Source of the DNA: Brettanomyces bruxellensis | Lineage: Eukaryota; Ascomycota; Pichiomycetes; Pichiales; Pichiaceae | Length of the DNA: 64,000 nt | Direction of reading: 5' to 3' | Assembly: GCF_011074885.1 (NCBI RefSeq) | Contig: NC_054688.1 | Span: 372,001-436,000, forward strand | Shown: piece by piece, positions 30,583 to 39,492 of the stretch | How the letters are laid out: each line of letters opens with the position of its first letter | Position numbering within the stretch: the first letter of the stretch is position 1 | Translations under genes and position numbers: made by a program | The notes under the pieces: model-generated | The model's input: only the letters and a program-made list of their open reading frames with translations | Told to the model about the DNA's origin: nothing | Databases searched by the model: none

Positions 30583-30880
30583 TATAAGTCTATATAATAT
30601 GTCTTTATCGTCTGTTTAATACGTTCTATCTCAATCTCTGATCTGCATCATCAATAAGATGTTGACACTTCTGAGTTCTGGAAAGGAGATAAAATAAAAG
30701 TCGGTGAATTTTTTTTTTAGCGGCGCGCGATAAATGGTGTGGTGTAGCTGAACAATCAGAATAATTTTTCACTTTCCTTGTATGTGCACGGATGTTTCAC
30801 ATGGAAGCTCAAGCAAGAACAGGATACCAGCTGATAAATAGAATGAATACCAAACAGATGAGAGAACATGCTTAAATTTC
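30583..30880. other. Intergenic SAE3-like 3' end / RRP17 promoter
   Basis: 298 bases. Holds the RRP17 promoter with a HOMOL1 site at 30785-30795 and an RRPE-like TGAAAAATT (minus strand) at 30763-30771. A GC-rich word CGGCGCGCG at 30721-30729 stands out in an AT-rich setting. Confidence 0.5.
30785..30795 (-). promoter_or_regulatory. HOMOL1/Rap1-like site upstream of RRP17
   Basis: On the minus strand, the strand of RRP17, the sequence reads ACATCCGTGCA, preceded by A: a perfect match to the classical HOMOL1 element (AACATCCGTGCA) of yeast translation genes. Confidence 0.55.
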
Positions 30881-31276
30881 TTAGTCGTGCTTTCTCTTTC
30901 TTTTACCTTTGCCGCCATCATCATCTGGATCAACACCCATCTCATTTAAAACGTCGGTGATCGTGATGGATCTCTTTTCTGCTATCATAGACACAAGTTG
31001 CATTGCAATGTCTTTCAAGCCATTGTATTCATTAAGCTTCTTGATATGTGTCTTTCTGCTTTTCTCACTACTCCGTGCTAGTTCTTTTTCAATATCCAGT
31101 GGATTTTCTAACCCAAGCTTGTGCATTAACTCATTTTGCTCCGATCTTAGCTTTTTCAATGTTTTCCACTGCTTCTCCAACTTATCCGAGAGTTCCGGAT
31201 TAGAATTACTAAATCCAATTGCCTGCTCAAAGGATAAATCAGCCTCTGCTTCAAGATCAGAAAAAGTTGAATTCAT
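30881..31276 (-). CDS. SAE3: SAE3/Swi5-family recombination mediator
   Basis: Swi5/Sae3 proteins pair with Sfr1/Mei5 and load or stabilise Rad51/Dmc1 filaments. 131 residues. The C-terminal half carries the family signature: a coiled coil (KLEKQWKTLKKLRSEQNEL) followed by LNEYNGLKDIAMQLVSMIAE and RSITITDVLNEMGVDPDD, closely matching the Swi5 pattern of an EYNxxKD helix and a final GV-acidic motif. The S. cerevisiae gene is shorter (91 residues) and spliced; here the frame is uninterrupted. The last residues are basic (GKRKRKH), perhaps a nuclear signal. I see no URS1 element upstream, so meiosis-specific expression is not supported by the sequence. A general Swi5 role with Rad51 is equally possible. 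Confidence 0.8.
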   Translation of the reverse strand: MNSTFSDLEAEADLSFEQAIGFSNSNPELSDKLEKQWKTLKKLRSEQNELMHKLGLENPLDIEKELARSSEKSRKTHIKKLNEYNGLKDIAMQLVSMIAEKRSITITDVLNEMGVDPDDDGGKGKRKRKHD

Positions 31277-31655
31277 CTAAGCAAACTGTCTGCTGTGTAT
31301 TAAATGTATCGAAAAAAAAACTTGAACGCTTAGCACTACTTGCTATCCTTATTCTGTATCTAAAACCGAGCGTATTTACAGCGTAAACTAAATTGAATGT
31401 ATAAATTTGAGTTGGCAAAACTGGAAAAGTGGCATCAAAGCCAGTTTGGAGAATTTAGAATTCCTTGAGCCATGTTAACAAATGCAAATAGTACAAAAAA
31501 GAAGAGGTTCAAGTCGATGGACCCGTCAACAAAAGTTCAACCAGCAAAAAAAATGGTTAAATTCGTACAGAATTTTATATTAATGCATCCATTATAAAAT
31601 CATAATAATGAGATCGGAGACATAATTCGGATAATAAAACCAAGAAAGGAAAATA
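31277..31655. other. Intergenic YSP2-like 3' end / SAE3 promoter
   Basis: 379 AT-rich bases. No gene, no RNA structure and no clear motif seen. Confidence 0.5.
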
Positions 31656-34600
31656 TTAAATGGCATCGGCACTTTCACGATCCTGAGCAATCTGAGCTTG
31701 TTGCTTCAGGATTTCAAGTCTTTTCTCCATCATCTCAACGATACTTTCGAGCTCCTGGCTCTTAAGTTTTGATCCAATCTGTTCCACACTGTCAAGACTA
31801 CCGTCAAATCTTTTGTCAGATGGAGCCGAGGGTTGAATTTTGCCATGTTTCAGGCTAACAGGAGAATGTTCACCGGTTGAATCATTAATTTGATCTTGTA
31901 AGGACACCTTTTTATGCCGTTCGTCGATCCAGTCCCAAAGATCGGCTTCACTTTGAAGAAAACGCCTGGAACCAACTCCGTTGACTTGAAAAGAAGAAGT
32001 CAAAGGAAATCCAGAATACTGAATGTCGCCTGTTAGATTGTCTATGGAGTATCCAAGCTGTGTTGTAGGACGTGATCTTCCGAATAGCAGTATTACAAAG
32101 AGCACAATGATCAAGACAGTCTTGAGATCAAACTTGACTTCAAGGATTGTTGAAAGACCAGGTATCCAAGACATGAATCCTGAGCTAGCCACCGGCTTTG
32201 GCCCTGCTTCTAATGGTTTAACCACTTCAAGAATCTGTTTCTCCGCAACACGCTTTTTGGTGGATGTCGATTTACGTTTCGACTTTTCCTTTCCTGCATC
32301 TTGGACCTTCTTCCTGAGTTCCTGTAACAAAACAGCAACACTTTGCTTTTGACCGGAAACAGAACCTTTCTCAACAGCACTCTTAATCCATGATTTTCCT
32401 GTCCAAACCACACTGGCATAAACTGAAAGTATTGTAGTATCGTTCGAACCCCACGAAAGGAAAGATCGCGTCCTGATTTGAAAGGAGTTCCCACTCGGAA
32501 CATCCGGTGTCTCCGAAGTTTGGCTTACAATAATGCAAGTGTCAAAATCCTTCTTTTCGATTTTTTCTGTAATGTGGCATTTGGTCTGCTTTGGTCCAAT
32601 AGGTCCGTTCAAAGGCTTTGTAAATGTGTATGTTCTAGTTCCATCGGCAAATTTGGGTACATCCGATATATCAATGTTCCCCTGCGCTTTGAGTACATCT
32701 TTAGTAAAGGTAACATCGTCTCCAAACAGAAGCTCAAAGACTACACCAACCGGTGCATTTATTACATTGCCCTCGGAAATCGGCGACTCATTGCTTTCTG
32801 CAGTATATCCAGTTGAAGTTGGCGAATGGTGCCTTGGTCCGGATAATGTAAGGCCGTTGAAGCCTTTCTTATTCTTCTCCAAGTCATTTTCACTGTCAGC
32901 CATATCACTAACCATGTTTTCTGGATCAGAGACACTCGAATCCGTGTCATAACCTTCATCATGTGCAAGATCCCCGATTTCCTCACCAGCGTTTCCATTC
33001 TTACTCTTGGATAGCTTTCTTGTTTGATCCGCATTCTTTATCTTTGCTCCCTCCACAAAATTCAACATTTCACCATCCTCTGTATTTTCTTCATCCGGCT
33101 CATTAAGATCACTGTCATCGTCTTGACTCTCTACCTCTGGATCCAAGTTGATATCCAGTGTATCCATACTTCCGGCTAAGGGCTTAGATGTGCCATTAGT
33201 CCAAATCTTGTAGATGAACTTGTAAGTCGAGTCCCGAGACATGAAACTGGCAAACGAGTACTTATCGTGCAAAGTGCTGAACTGCAAAGCGTTGGGAATT
33301 CCGACGGTTTTCTTCTTTTGGATACTTAGAACCTTATTCCAAGGAACGCAAATGTGCGTGACAAGACCTATTATATTAGAGTAGAAGGCCATGTGCTTAC
33401 TGCTTATAAACAAGCGTCCCTGCACAAGAATGTCCTTTCTCAACGCACACGAATAATCCTCAAATAGAGGCTCGTTATCCGGGATTTCGGTGAATAACCC
33501 GTGAAAGTAGCTCTGTCTTTTCTCGTTGGCAAACTTCAAACCTAGCCTCGAAGCCATATCGACAGTCTTCTTCGGGTACTGAAGACTAACACTGGATTCA
33601 TCCTTGTTCGAGCTGTTGTACTTTGTCAGCTCGCTATCCTCATCTATAGTCATCTCAGATGGCCTTTTTACCATAGGAGCGCTTGTATCTGCTCCAAACT
33701 GCGAATCCGAGTCGTTTTTGATTTTTTCGCCAGCAGAAACAGTCTTGCTTCTTCCTCGAACACCATGGAGAGGATTCTTTATACTCATGCACGGCTTTTG
33801 AAATGCTTTCGAGAGACTGCCGTTGATTCCAGAATTGAGATGCCCCATTTTGATACTCATGGGACTTCCCGGTTTTGACTCTGTCACAGATCTATAATTG
33901 CGATTTTGCCGCCGTCTAAACTGTCCGCTAACTCTTGCACCGGAAGAAGAAAGCATGGAATCTTCCGAAATGGTATCTTCATCTAAAGACTGAACGATTC
34001 CATCCGACTTGGGACTTTCAACATAGTCATTGAATACACCGTCTTGTTTTTCGTGCAGAGATGGAGATTTATCGGCCATTATTGACTCCAATGTGAGCCC
34101 TCCTTGCCCCAAAGTGCTCACCAGGGACTTTTTTACAGGCTTAAAAGACACAGACTCGGCAGATGGTGATGCCAGAACATCAGAATTCTGCTGCGAGTGC
34201 ACGGGTGTTAGCAACTCGTCGGACTTCGGAAGATCCGCTAGCGATAAAACTGGCGAGTCTATATGGTCATTAGACTCGGGTTGCGACCTGAAACTGAGCG
34301 AATTGATAAGTGAGGAAATGAGTCCGTTAGATTTTCGTTTTGTGGCAGAGGGATGAAGCGACTGCTGGGCCCCAGATGCTGAAATTGGGCTTGGAAAGCT
34401 CTTTTCTGCACCGATGGTGGACTCATCAACTGGACCATTGGGATCAGAGCTGAACCAAGATGAATTAGATATCGAATTCTGGATGCTTGAACTGGCAGAA
34501 GCCTTTCTTTCGGATTCCGCCCCGGTTCTCAAGTGGAGATGCAACCTACGCGGGAGCCTGTGCTTTTTTGAAATCGGACTGAACTTGATTGGCCTTCCGG

Positions 34601-35192
34601 AAACAACCGGAGACAAATCCAATGTGGCATAGTTGTTTGTGCTTGCATTTTTAAGCGTGACATTTCCGTGCACCTCGATCCCATCGTCAGAATCAACACT
34701 CAAGTTGGATTTCTTGGCTGCCAACAAGCTGGCACTGGAAGATGATGGATTTTTGAATGCTGCCTGCGGCTTACTTAAGGCCACAAATGACGTTGAAGAA
34801 TGCGTATCTGGTAATTTGTACATGCTCTTCCCACTGATCTTTTCCTGACTTGAGGGATCAAGCGATGCTTCCGACTTTGTGGCTTGGGTTTGAGCCAAAC
34901 TGGACTCCTGGCCATCAATATGTCTTCTTTTGGAAAGTTGCTCCATTGGAATGCTACTGCTAGATTGTCTGTGCTTTGCCTTCGTTTCGGAAATGAGATC
35001 ACGCTCAGGTCCATATGAATTCAGCGAGAGTGGACGTGGCTTTGGCCTTGAATGGGATCTACTCGCCAGCTTTGTTTTAATGTTGCCTGTCAATTTCGGA
35101 AACGACTTATTACACACCTTATCTGCATGAAGAGACCGGTGTCTCACAAACTTGACACTTCCAGCACGTGATCGCGACTTCTTGGATACCAT
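31656..35192 (-). CDS. YSP2: YSP2/LAM-family sterol transporter at membrane contact sites
   Basis: Lam/Ltc proteins sit in the ER at plasma-membrane contacts and move sterol with a StART-like (VASt) domain. From the ATG at 35192 the product has 1178 residues. Order: about 560 disordered Ser-rich residues; a GRAM/PH-like domain (FHGLFTEIPDNEPLFEDYSC to ISSKHMAFYSNI...W); an acidic linker; one VASt domain (VINAPVGVVFELLFGDD to SFLSWGSND and the WTGKSW region); a basic stretch; a single membrane span (LKTVLIIVLFVILLFG); and a C-terminal part ending in a coiled coil. S. cerevisiae Ysp2 and Lam4 have two VASt domains, but I find only one. Neighbour SKP1 and strand are as at the S. cerevisiae YSP2 locus, which favours that name over LAM5/LAM6. 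The frame is open upstream to a TTG at 35219 but 35192 is the first ATG. Confidence 0.82.
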   Translation of the reverse strand: MVSKKSRSRAGSVKFVRHRSLHADKVCNKSFPKLTGNIKTKLASRSHSRPKPRPLSLNSYGPERDLISETKAKHRQSSSSIPMEQLSKRRHIDGQESSLAQTQATKSEASLDPSSQEKISGKSMYKLPDTHSSTSFVALSKPQAAFKNPSSSSASLLAAKKSNLSVDSDDGIEVHGNVTLKNASTNNYATLDLSPVVSGRPIKFSPISKKHRLPRRLHLHLRTGAESERKASASSSIQNSISNSSWFSSDPNGPVDESTIGAEKSFPSPISASGAQQSLHPSATKRKSNGLISSLINSLSFRSQPESNDHIDSPVLSLADLPKSDELLTPVHSQQNSDVLASPSAESVSFKPVKKSLVSTLGQGGLTLESIMADKSPSLHEKQDGVFNDYVESPKSDGIVQSLDEDTISEDSMLSSSGARVSGQFRRRQNRNYRSVTESKPGSPMSIKMGHLNSGINGSLSKAFQKPCMSIKNPLHGVRGRSKTVSAGEKIKNDSDSQFGADTSAPMVKRPSEMTIDEDSELTKYNSSNKDESSVSLQYPKKTVDMASRLGLKFANEKRQSYFHGLFTEIPDNEPLFEDYSCALRKDILVQGRLFISSKHMAFYSNIIGLVTHICVPWNKVLSIQKKKTVGIPNALQFSTLHDKYSFASFMSRDSTYKFIYKIWTNGTSKPLAGSMDTLDINLDPEVESQDDDSDLNEPDEENTEDGEMLNFVEGAKIKNADQTRKLSKSKNGNAGEEIGDLAHDEGYDTDSSVSDPENMVSDMADSENDLEKNKKGFNGLTLSGPRHHSPTSTGYTAESNESPISEGNVINAPVGVVFELLFGDDVTFTKDVLKAQGNIDISDVPKFADGTRTYTFTKPLNGPIGPKQTKCHITEKIEKKDFDTCIIVSQTSETPDVPSGNSFQIRTRSFLSWGSNDTTILSVYASVVWTGKSWIKSAVEKGSVSGQKQSVAVLLQELRKKVQDAGKEKSKRKSTSTKKRVAEKQILEVVKPLEAGPKPVASSGFMSWIPGLSTILEVKFDLKTVLIIVLFVILLFGRSRPTTQLGYSIDNLTGDIQYSGFPLTSSFQVNGVGSRRFLQSEADLWDWIDERHKKVSLQDQINDSTGEHSPVSLKHGKIQPSAPSDKRFDGSLDSVEQIGSKLKSQELESIVEMMEKRLEILKQQAQIAQDRESADAI

Positions 35193-35848
35193 TGGAACAC
35201 TTTTGTACGGCTCGATCAAGTGGCCTTCAGTGTGTCTATGGTATGGATTGCTAGCTAGAATTCGTAGTGTAAGCTTTTTTAACCTTATGGGAAATGCAAA
35301 GTGGTCGACAGACTTGAATATCTGGGGTAAGCCGGCTGCTGAAGCTGGAAATTAGAATGGATGAGGCTTGACTCGATTGATTACGTATATAAATCAAGCT
35401 TGTATCAGCAAAAAATGGCAAAAACCAACCAAGTGTCGATCCCCACTCTGATTCCTGGCACGAGAATGGGGGGGGAAAGATAAATAAAAGAATGGCTAAA
35501 AAAGTCAAGCCAAGCCAAAAAAAATAAAATATGAAAATAAAATATAAAAAGTCATCTGAAAATAAATAAAAAAAGCTTAAACCATGCAGATTAAAGCGTG
35601 CCGGAGGGTGTGCATGGCTCAAATCGGAAAGCAAGTCAGGCAAACAGCCCCGCCAATCAAAGCCACAATACTACCGGACCTACGTATTTTCATCTTGAGA
35701 AAGCAAGATTCGAAAGTATTACAGTAAAGCATTTCGCTGAACAATGCTATTTAAATGAACATTACTAAAGGAAAGAAAGGTGCAACTGATAGGGGAAGAA
35801 AAGAATAAAAATATGATATGGAGAAAACAAGCCTCCTCTCTCAGCCAA
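35193..35848. other. Intergenic SKP1 3' end / YSP2 promoter
   Basis: 656 bases including a run of eight G (35469-35476) and AT-rich tracts. No supportable gene or RNA. Confidence 0.5.
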
Positions 35849-36391
35849 CTAACGGTCTTCAGCCCACTCGTTTTCTCTCCTTATGGCAGCCTCCTCCTCT
35901 GGAGTGAAGTCATTGACTATATTAAACGTCTTTCTGATCTCCTCCGGCGATTTCCCACGTATCATCTCAGCAACAACTTTACATCCAGCATTAAGGAGGG
36001 GCTTGATGTTCAAGTAGTTTGCAGCGAGGATGATTTCATAAAGCATCTCCTGGTCAACATTGAGGAAATTGCTGTCCCATGGATCGATTGGTGCTGATTT
36101 CTTGGAATCATCATCCTGCTCGTCATCTGGAAATTCGTAATCCTTGTAATGCTCACACCATTCCAGAATGTTCTTCATCACCGCAGACCTCACATTCTGT
36201 GTAGGAATTTCGATTGGCTCATCATCCTCGTCCACATCCACATCACTATCATCGTCTTCCTGCTCATCTTCAGGTGGCAACAAGTTCTTCAACATGTTTT
36301 TTATAAGTATGGATTTTTCAGCCACCTTTCTCTCGACTGGAAACTTATCCCCATCGGATGTTATAATCACTATTTGTCTTTCTTTAGCCAT
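35849..36391 (-). CDS. SKP1: SKP1, SCF ubiquitin ligase and kinetochore adaptor
   Basis: Skp1 links F-box proteins to cullin in SCF ligases and is part of the CBF3 kinetochore complex and the RAVE complex. 180 residues (S. cerevisiae 194). The BTB/POZ fold starts with [21 protein letters not shown], followed by the usual acidic loop ([18 protein letters not shown]), then [17 protein letters not shown]. The C-terminal F-box-binding helices contain [39 protein letters not shown] and the invariant ending NEWAEDR. Complete and ordinary. Confidence 0.98.
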   Translation of the reverse strand: MAKERQIVIITSDGDKFPVERKVAEKSILIKNMLKNLLPPEDEQEDDDSDVDVDEDDEPIEIPTQNVRSAVMKNILEWCEHYKDYEFPDDEQDDDSKKSAPIDPWDSNFLNVDQEMLYEIILAANYLNIKPLLNAGCKVVAEMIRGKSPEEIRKTFNIVNDFTPEEEAAIRRENEWAEDR

Positions 36392-36705
36392 TTTTTCTCC
36401 TTGATTGTATCTACTATGCTCGTGTTTATATACCTGCCTTGCTTTCTGAAGTTATCGGCACACTGATGTTATTTGTCTCCAATTCAATAAGCTCGCCTGG
36501 CTTTACTGATATATTGCTTTCTAAACAAAATCGTTTCAAACTTCACTTAAAAAATTCGTTGCTCTTTCGTCTTTTAATCACTATCTCAGTAAGAAGCAGG
36601 ATTGTTATACCAAGTGATGCCCAAAATCTAGACGCCGCCCAACTATTGCCAGGCCACTTTTTGTTGGATTAGGTGGGGCCGAAAAAAATATCAGGCATTG
36701 TAAGG

Positions 36706-36715
36706 TGTACGGATG
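36706..36715 (-). promoter_or_regulatory. HOMOL1/Rap1-like site between SKP1 and SRP40
   Basis: TGTACGGATG, reverse complement CATCCGTACA, the other classical form of the UASrpg core. It lies about 315 bases before SKP1 and 760 before SRP40. Confidence 0.45.
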
Positions 36716-37332
36716 CAGCTGGTATCCCGATGAGGGAATCTCTTAGATGTGAGTTGAATGAGTACTTGGAGATGAATATTGGCGGCTGGAAGTATATCTT
36801 GCATGTTGTAAATCATTATAGATGATCTTGGTCATATAAATATTTAATTTGCTTCATAAAATGGTCTTTTTGGTTCTTCTTCTAATTATCTATTATTATA
36901 TTCTTTACATTTTTTTAATATCACAGTGCTTAGAAAAAGCTAATTTCAGATATTCTTTTGGCGTCAATCACATACGATTAAATACCAAATAAATAATTTC
37001 AAACACGATAAAATACCAATACAGCGTAAAAGTCATGAAAATAGTAAGTGTTCGAACATTCTTTAGCTATAATATTATCTACTAAAAATTTGTGTCGTAC
37101 TCTTTGCTTATTATAATTCTTAGTATATATTATGCAAACCTCAATAAACATAAAGTCTATGCAAAAATTACAATGGCTTTGTTTATATGTCCAATTTAAA
37201 AGTGTTTCAACAAACATTCTTTCCTGTTTCATCTGTAAGTCTTCATTTCATTCCATCCCTTATTTTTGGTCGAGTCCCTTTTTCTGTATTTCCTACTTCA
37301 TCAGGAAAGGTCGTGTACTGATCAACCGGCAG

Positions 37333-37351
37333 CTGAAAAAAATTTTTTCAG
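37333..37351. promoter_or_regulatory. RRPE-like near-palindrome upstream of SRP40
   Basis: CTG, seven A, six T, CAG: nearly self-complementary. It contains the TGAAAAATTTT type of ribosomal RNA processing element, about 126-144 bases before the SRP40 ATG, close to the position of the similar element before FCF1. Confidence 0.45.
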
Positions 37352-37476
37352 TCTTTTTGTATCTTGGGAAGAAGGTAATGTATAGTAAAGAGGTACGTTA
37401 CACCATTTAAGCTATAGAAAACAACTCCTACTACGACTTAAGCACGAATTAGAGCGTGGTCATAAATATATTTAAC

Positions 37477-38583
37477 ATGGGAGCAGAAGAGGAACTTTTG
37501 TTGGTCAAAATTGCAGACTACTTGAAACGTAAGGGTTTCAAGAAAGCCGAGAAGGAGGTGAAAAAATGCATTTCAGATGAATCCAAGAAATCCTTAGTTG
37601 TTAAGGAGCATTTGGAGGATATTGTACTTCCGAAAATAAAGCAAGAAGAGATCCCAAAGAATAAGAAGGAGGATAAGAAGGAGAAAAAGAAGGAGGATAA
37701 GAAGGAGAAAAAGAAGGAGGATAAGAAAGATGATGATACAAGTTCGTCATCATCAGAATCAGAATCAGAGAGTTCATCGGAAAGTTCATCAGAATCAGAA
37801 TCAGAGAGTTCATCGGAAAGTTCATCAGAATCAGAATCAGAGAGTTCATCGGAAAGTTCATCAGAATCAGAATCAGAGAGTTCATCGGAAAGTTCATCAG
37901 AATCAGAATCAGAGAGTTCATCAGAGAGTGGCTCGGATTCAGAATCAGAGAGTTCATCAGAAAGTGGTTCAGGCTCGGAATCAAGTTCATCGGATAGTGA
38001 ATCTGAGAGTGGCTCAGAAAGTGAATCTGGAAGTGATTCAGATAGTTCATCGTCATCATCAGAATCAGAATCAGAATCAGAATCAGATAATTCGTCTTCA
38101 TCCTCAGACTCATCCTCATCCTCAGACTCAGACTCAGACTCAGACTCGGACTCGGACTCGGACTCGGACTTAGACTCAAAATCTAGTTCAGGCTCCAGCT
38201 CAGACTCCAGTTCTAGTGACTCGGAATCAGAAGAGGAAAACTTAAAGAAAAGAAAGAGAGATGAGAAATCAGATTCTAAAGAAACAAAGAAACCAGCGAA
38301 AAAGGTTCACAAAGGTATCCCAGCAGCAAAAGAGGAACCCCTGAAGCCAAACCAGAGAGACCATTTCTCAAGAGTTGACAGATCCAAAGTTTTCTTTGCT
38401 GATAAGAAATTGATGGATAACTCATACAAGGGAGCAGCAGGTAACTGGGGTGAGCGTGCAGCCGAAAAACTAGGAAGAGTTAGAGGCAAGGATTTCACAA
38501 AGAACAAGAATAAAATGAAGAGAGGAGGATACAAGGGAGGAATAATCACTATGGCAAGTGGAAGTTACAAATTCAAGGATTGA
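37477..38583 (+). CDS. SRP40: SRP40, Nopp140-like nucleolar chaperone
   Basis: Srp40 is the yeast counterpart of Nopp140, a heavily phosphorylated nucleolar and Cajal-body chaperone of snoRNPs. From the ATG at 37477 the product has 368 residues. It starts with a LisH-like helix (LVKIADYLKRKGFKKAEKEV), then a Lys/Glu stretch, then about 160 residues made almost only of Ser, Glu and Asp (casein kinase 2 substrate). The conserved SRP40 C-terminal domain follows (FSRVDRSKVFFADKKLMDNS, YKGAAGNWGERAAEKLG, IITMASGSYKF). The frame extends upstream only to a GTG at 37456, so the ATG is the start. The Ser-rich part includes exact 36-base tandem repeats. Confidence 0.93.
   Translation: MGAEEELLLVKIADYLKRKGFKKAEKEVKKCISDESKKSLVVKEHLEDIVLPKIKQEEIPKNKKEDKKEKKKEDKKEKKKEDKKDDDTSSSSSESESESSSESSSESESESSSESSSESESESSSESSSESESESSSESSSESESESSSESGSDSESESSSESGSGSESSSSDSESESGSESESGSDSDSSSSSSESESESESDNSSSSSDSSSSSDSDSDSDSDSDSDSDLDSKSSSGSSSDSSSSDSESEEENLKKRKRDEKSDSKETKKPAKKVHKGIPAAKEEPLKPNQRDHFSRVDRSKVFFADKKLMDNSYKGAAGNWGERAAEKLGRVRGKDFTKNKNKMKRGGYKGGIITMASGSYKFKD
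37753..37920 (+). repeat. SRP40: 36-base tandem repeat inside SRP40
   Basis: Four perfect copies at 37753, 37789, 37825 and 37861, and a fifth that diverges after about 24 bases. The unit encodes 12 residues of the pattern SESESESSSESS. Confidence 0.9.
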
Positions 38584-39492
38584 GGAGATGACCCAAGTGG
38601 TGTTAGAAGGAGAGGCTTGAAAAATGGGGAAAGGGAAGGTAAAGTGATTACTGCAGCTAGCTCATATGGTATATGACAAGGTTACGGCCAAATAGACACC
38701 ATTTCTTTCCTTTTCAAATCGCACACACTAAAATTTCTCTAGATGGAAAAAGGCATATGGAGGAATTTGCCATAATACAGCAAAGTGTATGTATAGATAA
38801 GACAAATAGAAAAAAGTAAAAGAAGCAAAGTGATTTCAAAACGAAGCAAATCGTATCAATTAGTAATAAATGCAGAACATGCAGATAAGCAATATCAATC
38901 CTTGAAATCTTTAAATATTTATTCTGCCTTTATGTTTGGTAATATAATTAGTTAACGCTTGGTAATGTAATTGGTTGCACTTTCTGGCGAGATCAAGGGC
39001 AAAATCTTCCGAAAGTGAAGCCATGCAAACTTATAGAAGCATCTGAGTATTAGTATTTCGATCAGTACCCTTATCAGTAGGAGACATCATAATGAACTGA
39101 TTGAATTGATTTTAGCAGTATTCAATCATTGAAATCAAATAGTGTAACTTTCCTCGTCAAAGAAGAGGAAACATAAATACAGTAAGAAGTAAAAGCAAAG
39201 AAATAGAACAAAGGTTAAATATAGTGAAGTTGCTTAGAATTGGCGAAGGCACATACTTTTGACGTAAGCAGTCTGTCCGTCAATCCTATTACCAACATCC
39301 TTCCCTTATTTATTCATTTCCCGCATTTTTTTATTTTTATTTTATTTTATTTCCCTCTCCTTTTTTTTCTTCCTAACCTTTTAAATCTGTGCGCAGATCA
39401 CATTTTCCAGACTTTCGCCTTCAGCTCAGTACAACTTTCTTTTTCACACTTTCACATTACCGTCTGCAGACTCTTCCATTTTTGCGCTCTCA
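38584..39492. other. Intergenic SRP40 / SSL2
   Basis: 909 bases. The half next to SSL2 is strongly pyrimidine-rich on the plus strand (39300-39375), a common promoter feature. No gene or RNA seen. Confidence 0.5.

Larger units (their letters stand above)
36392..37476. other. Divergent intergenic region SKP1 / SRP40
   Basis: 1,085 bases, very AT-rich. Contains a HOMOL1/Rap1-like site at 36706-36715 and an almost palindromic RRPE-like element at 37333-37351. Short frames here (for example 36439-36672) show no coding character. Confidence 0.5.

Noticed and set aside
31500..31520. GGTTCAAGTCG resembling a tRNA B box
   Set aside because: No matching T-arm pairing, A box or acceptor stem around it; no other tRNA-like sequence seen in the window.
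35193..35219. Upstream extension of the YSP2-like frame to a TTG
   Set aside because: Non-ATG start; the ATG at 35192 gives a natural basic N-terminus.
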